Below are positions 63,761-64,000 of a DNA stretch of 64,000 nucleotides, in pieces (positions within the stretch are counted from its first letter, which is position 1; every line of letters starts with the position of its first letter). Source of the stretch: an uncultured Eubacteriales bacterium. GTDB lineage: Bacteria; Bacillota; Clostridia; Oscillospirales; Acutalibacteraceae. A model generated the notes under the pieces. The model saw only the letters and a list, made by a program, of their open reading frames with translations. It searched no databases and was not told the origin of the DNA. The stretch covers positions 1-64,000 of the forward strand of contig CAKVEP010000002.1 of assembly GCA_934729465.1 (NCBI GenBank), written 5' to 3'. The position numbers and the translations under genes were made by a program.

Positions 63761-64000
<240 letters not shown>

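Overview
The window is chromosomal DNA from an AT-rich, endospore-forming member of the Clostridia (Firmicutes), most likely near the Oscillospirales. Support comes from spore genes (cotJABC, gerW, spoIIM, a SleC-type cortex-lytic enzyme), the SCIFF ranthipeptide with its radical-SAM maturase, the Firmicute orders SRP RNA-dnaX-ybaB-recR and a speA-like gene-darA-holB-ricT, SMC accessory genes scpA/scpB, strong Shine-Dalgarno sites, and frequent TTG starts. Nothing looks like a prophage or genomic island; the only possible mobile-element trace is a hairpin at the extreme left edge.

Layout: 1-5.3 kb, D,D-carboxypeptidase, RluB, and a three-gene biotin carboxyltransferase set resembling the 12S/1.3S/5S subunits of transcarboxylase. 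5.3-10 kb (minus), rpsT, an SNF-family Na+ symporter, hemW, lepA. 10-13.4 kb, SRP RNA, dnaX, ybaB, recR, a GNAT protein. 13.4-15.8 kb (minus), gpsA, two half-size TSUP permeases, a 6S-like RNA, a DUF1292 protein. 15.9-20.8 kb, HIT, phosphoribosyltransferase, comEC, holA, a Toprim protein. 20.8-25.9 kb (minus), gerW, DUF2953, scpB, scpA, an M50 protease, RNase P RNA, and an orphan coiled-coil protein. 26.1-27.2 kb, cotJABC. 27.3-30.5 kb (minus), two U32 proteins, divergent from an aro operon (30.7-36.2 kb) that covers the shikimate/chorismate pathway except aroD and ends in an aroE-aroK fusion. 36.3-38 kb (minus), a second orphan coiled-coil protein. 38-42.5 kb, rpsF-ssb-rpsR and a Gld-like ABC exporter. 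42.5-45.2 kb (minus), a MecA-like adaptor and a cortex-lytic enzyme split over two genes. 45.3-46.9 kb, the SCIFF precursor and maturase. 47-47.6 kb (minus), a third orphan protein ending in a CaaX-like tetrapeptide. 47.7-58.4 kb, spoIIM, an RluA-type synthase (minus), radC, uvrB, uvrA, a PLP decarboxylase, darA, holB, ricT. 58.4-64 kb, tyrS (minus), rpoB and the 5' end of rpoC.

Cross-links: the aro operon makes chorismate and, by its chorismate mutase, prephenate; the divergent U32 pair resembles TrhP and RlhA, RNA hydroxylation enzymes known in E. coli to need prephenate. Three unrelated-looking single-gene units encoding coiled-coil or low-complexity proteins (24.2, 36.3 and 47.0 kb) each have a near-consensus housekeeping promoter, so they are probably highly expressed; their functions are unknown and they are the best candidates for something undescribed. 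ComEC has lost the metal-binding motif of its C-terminal metallo-beta-lactamase domain. rpoBC has its own consensus promoter and a leader of nearly 290 nt instead of following rplJL. I see no tRNA, rRNA, CRISPR array or intact insertion sequence. Motif positions are read by eye and no homology search was run.
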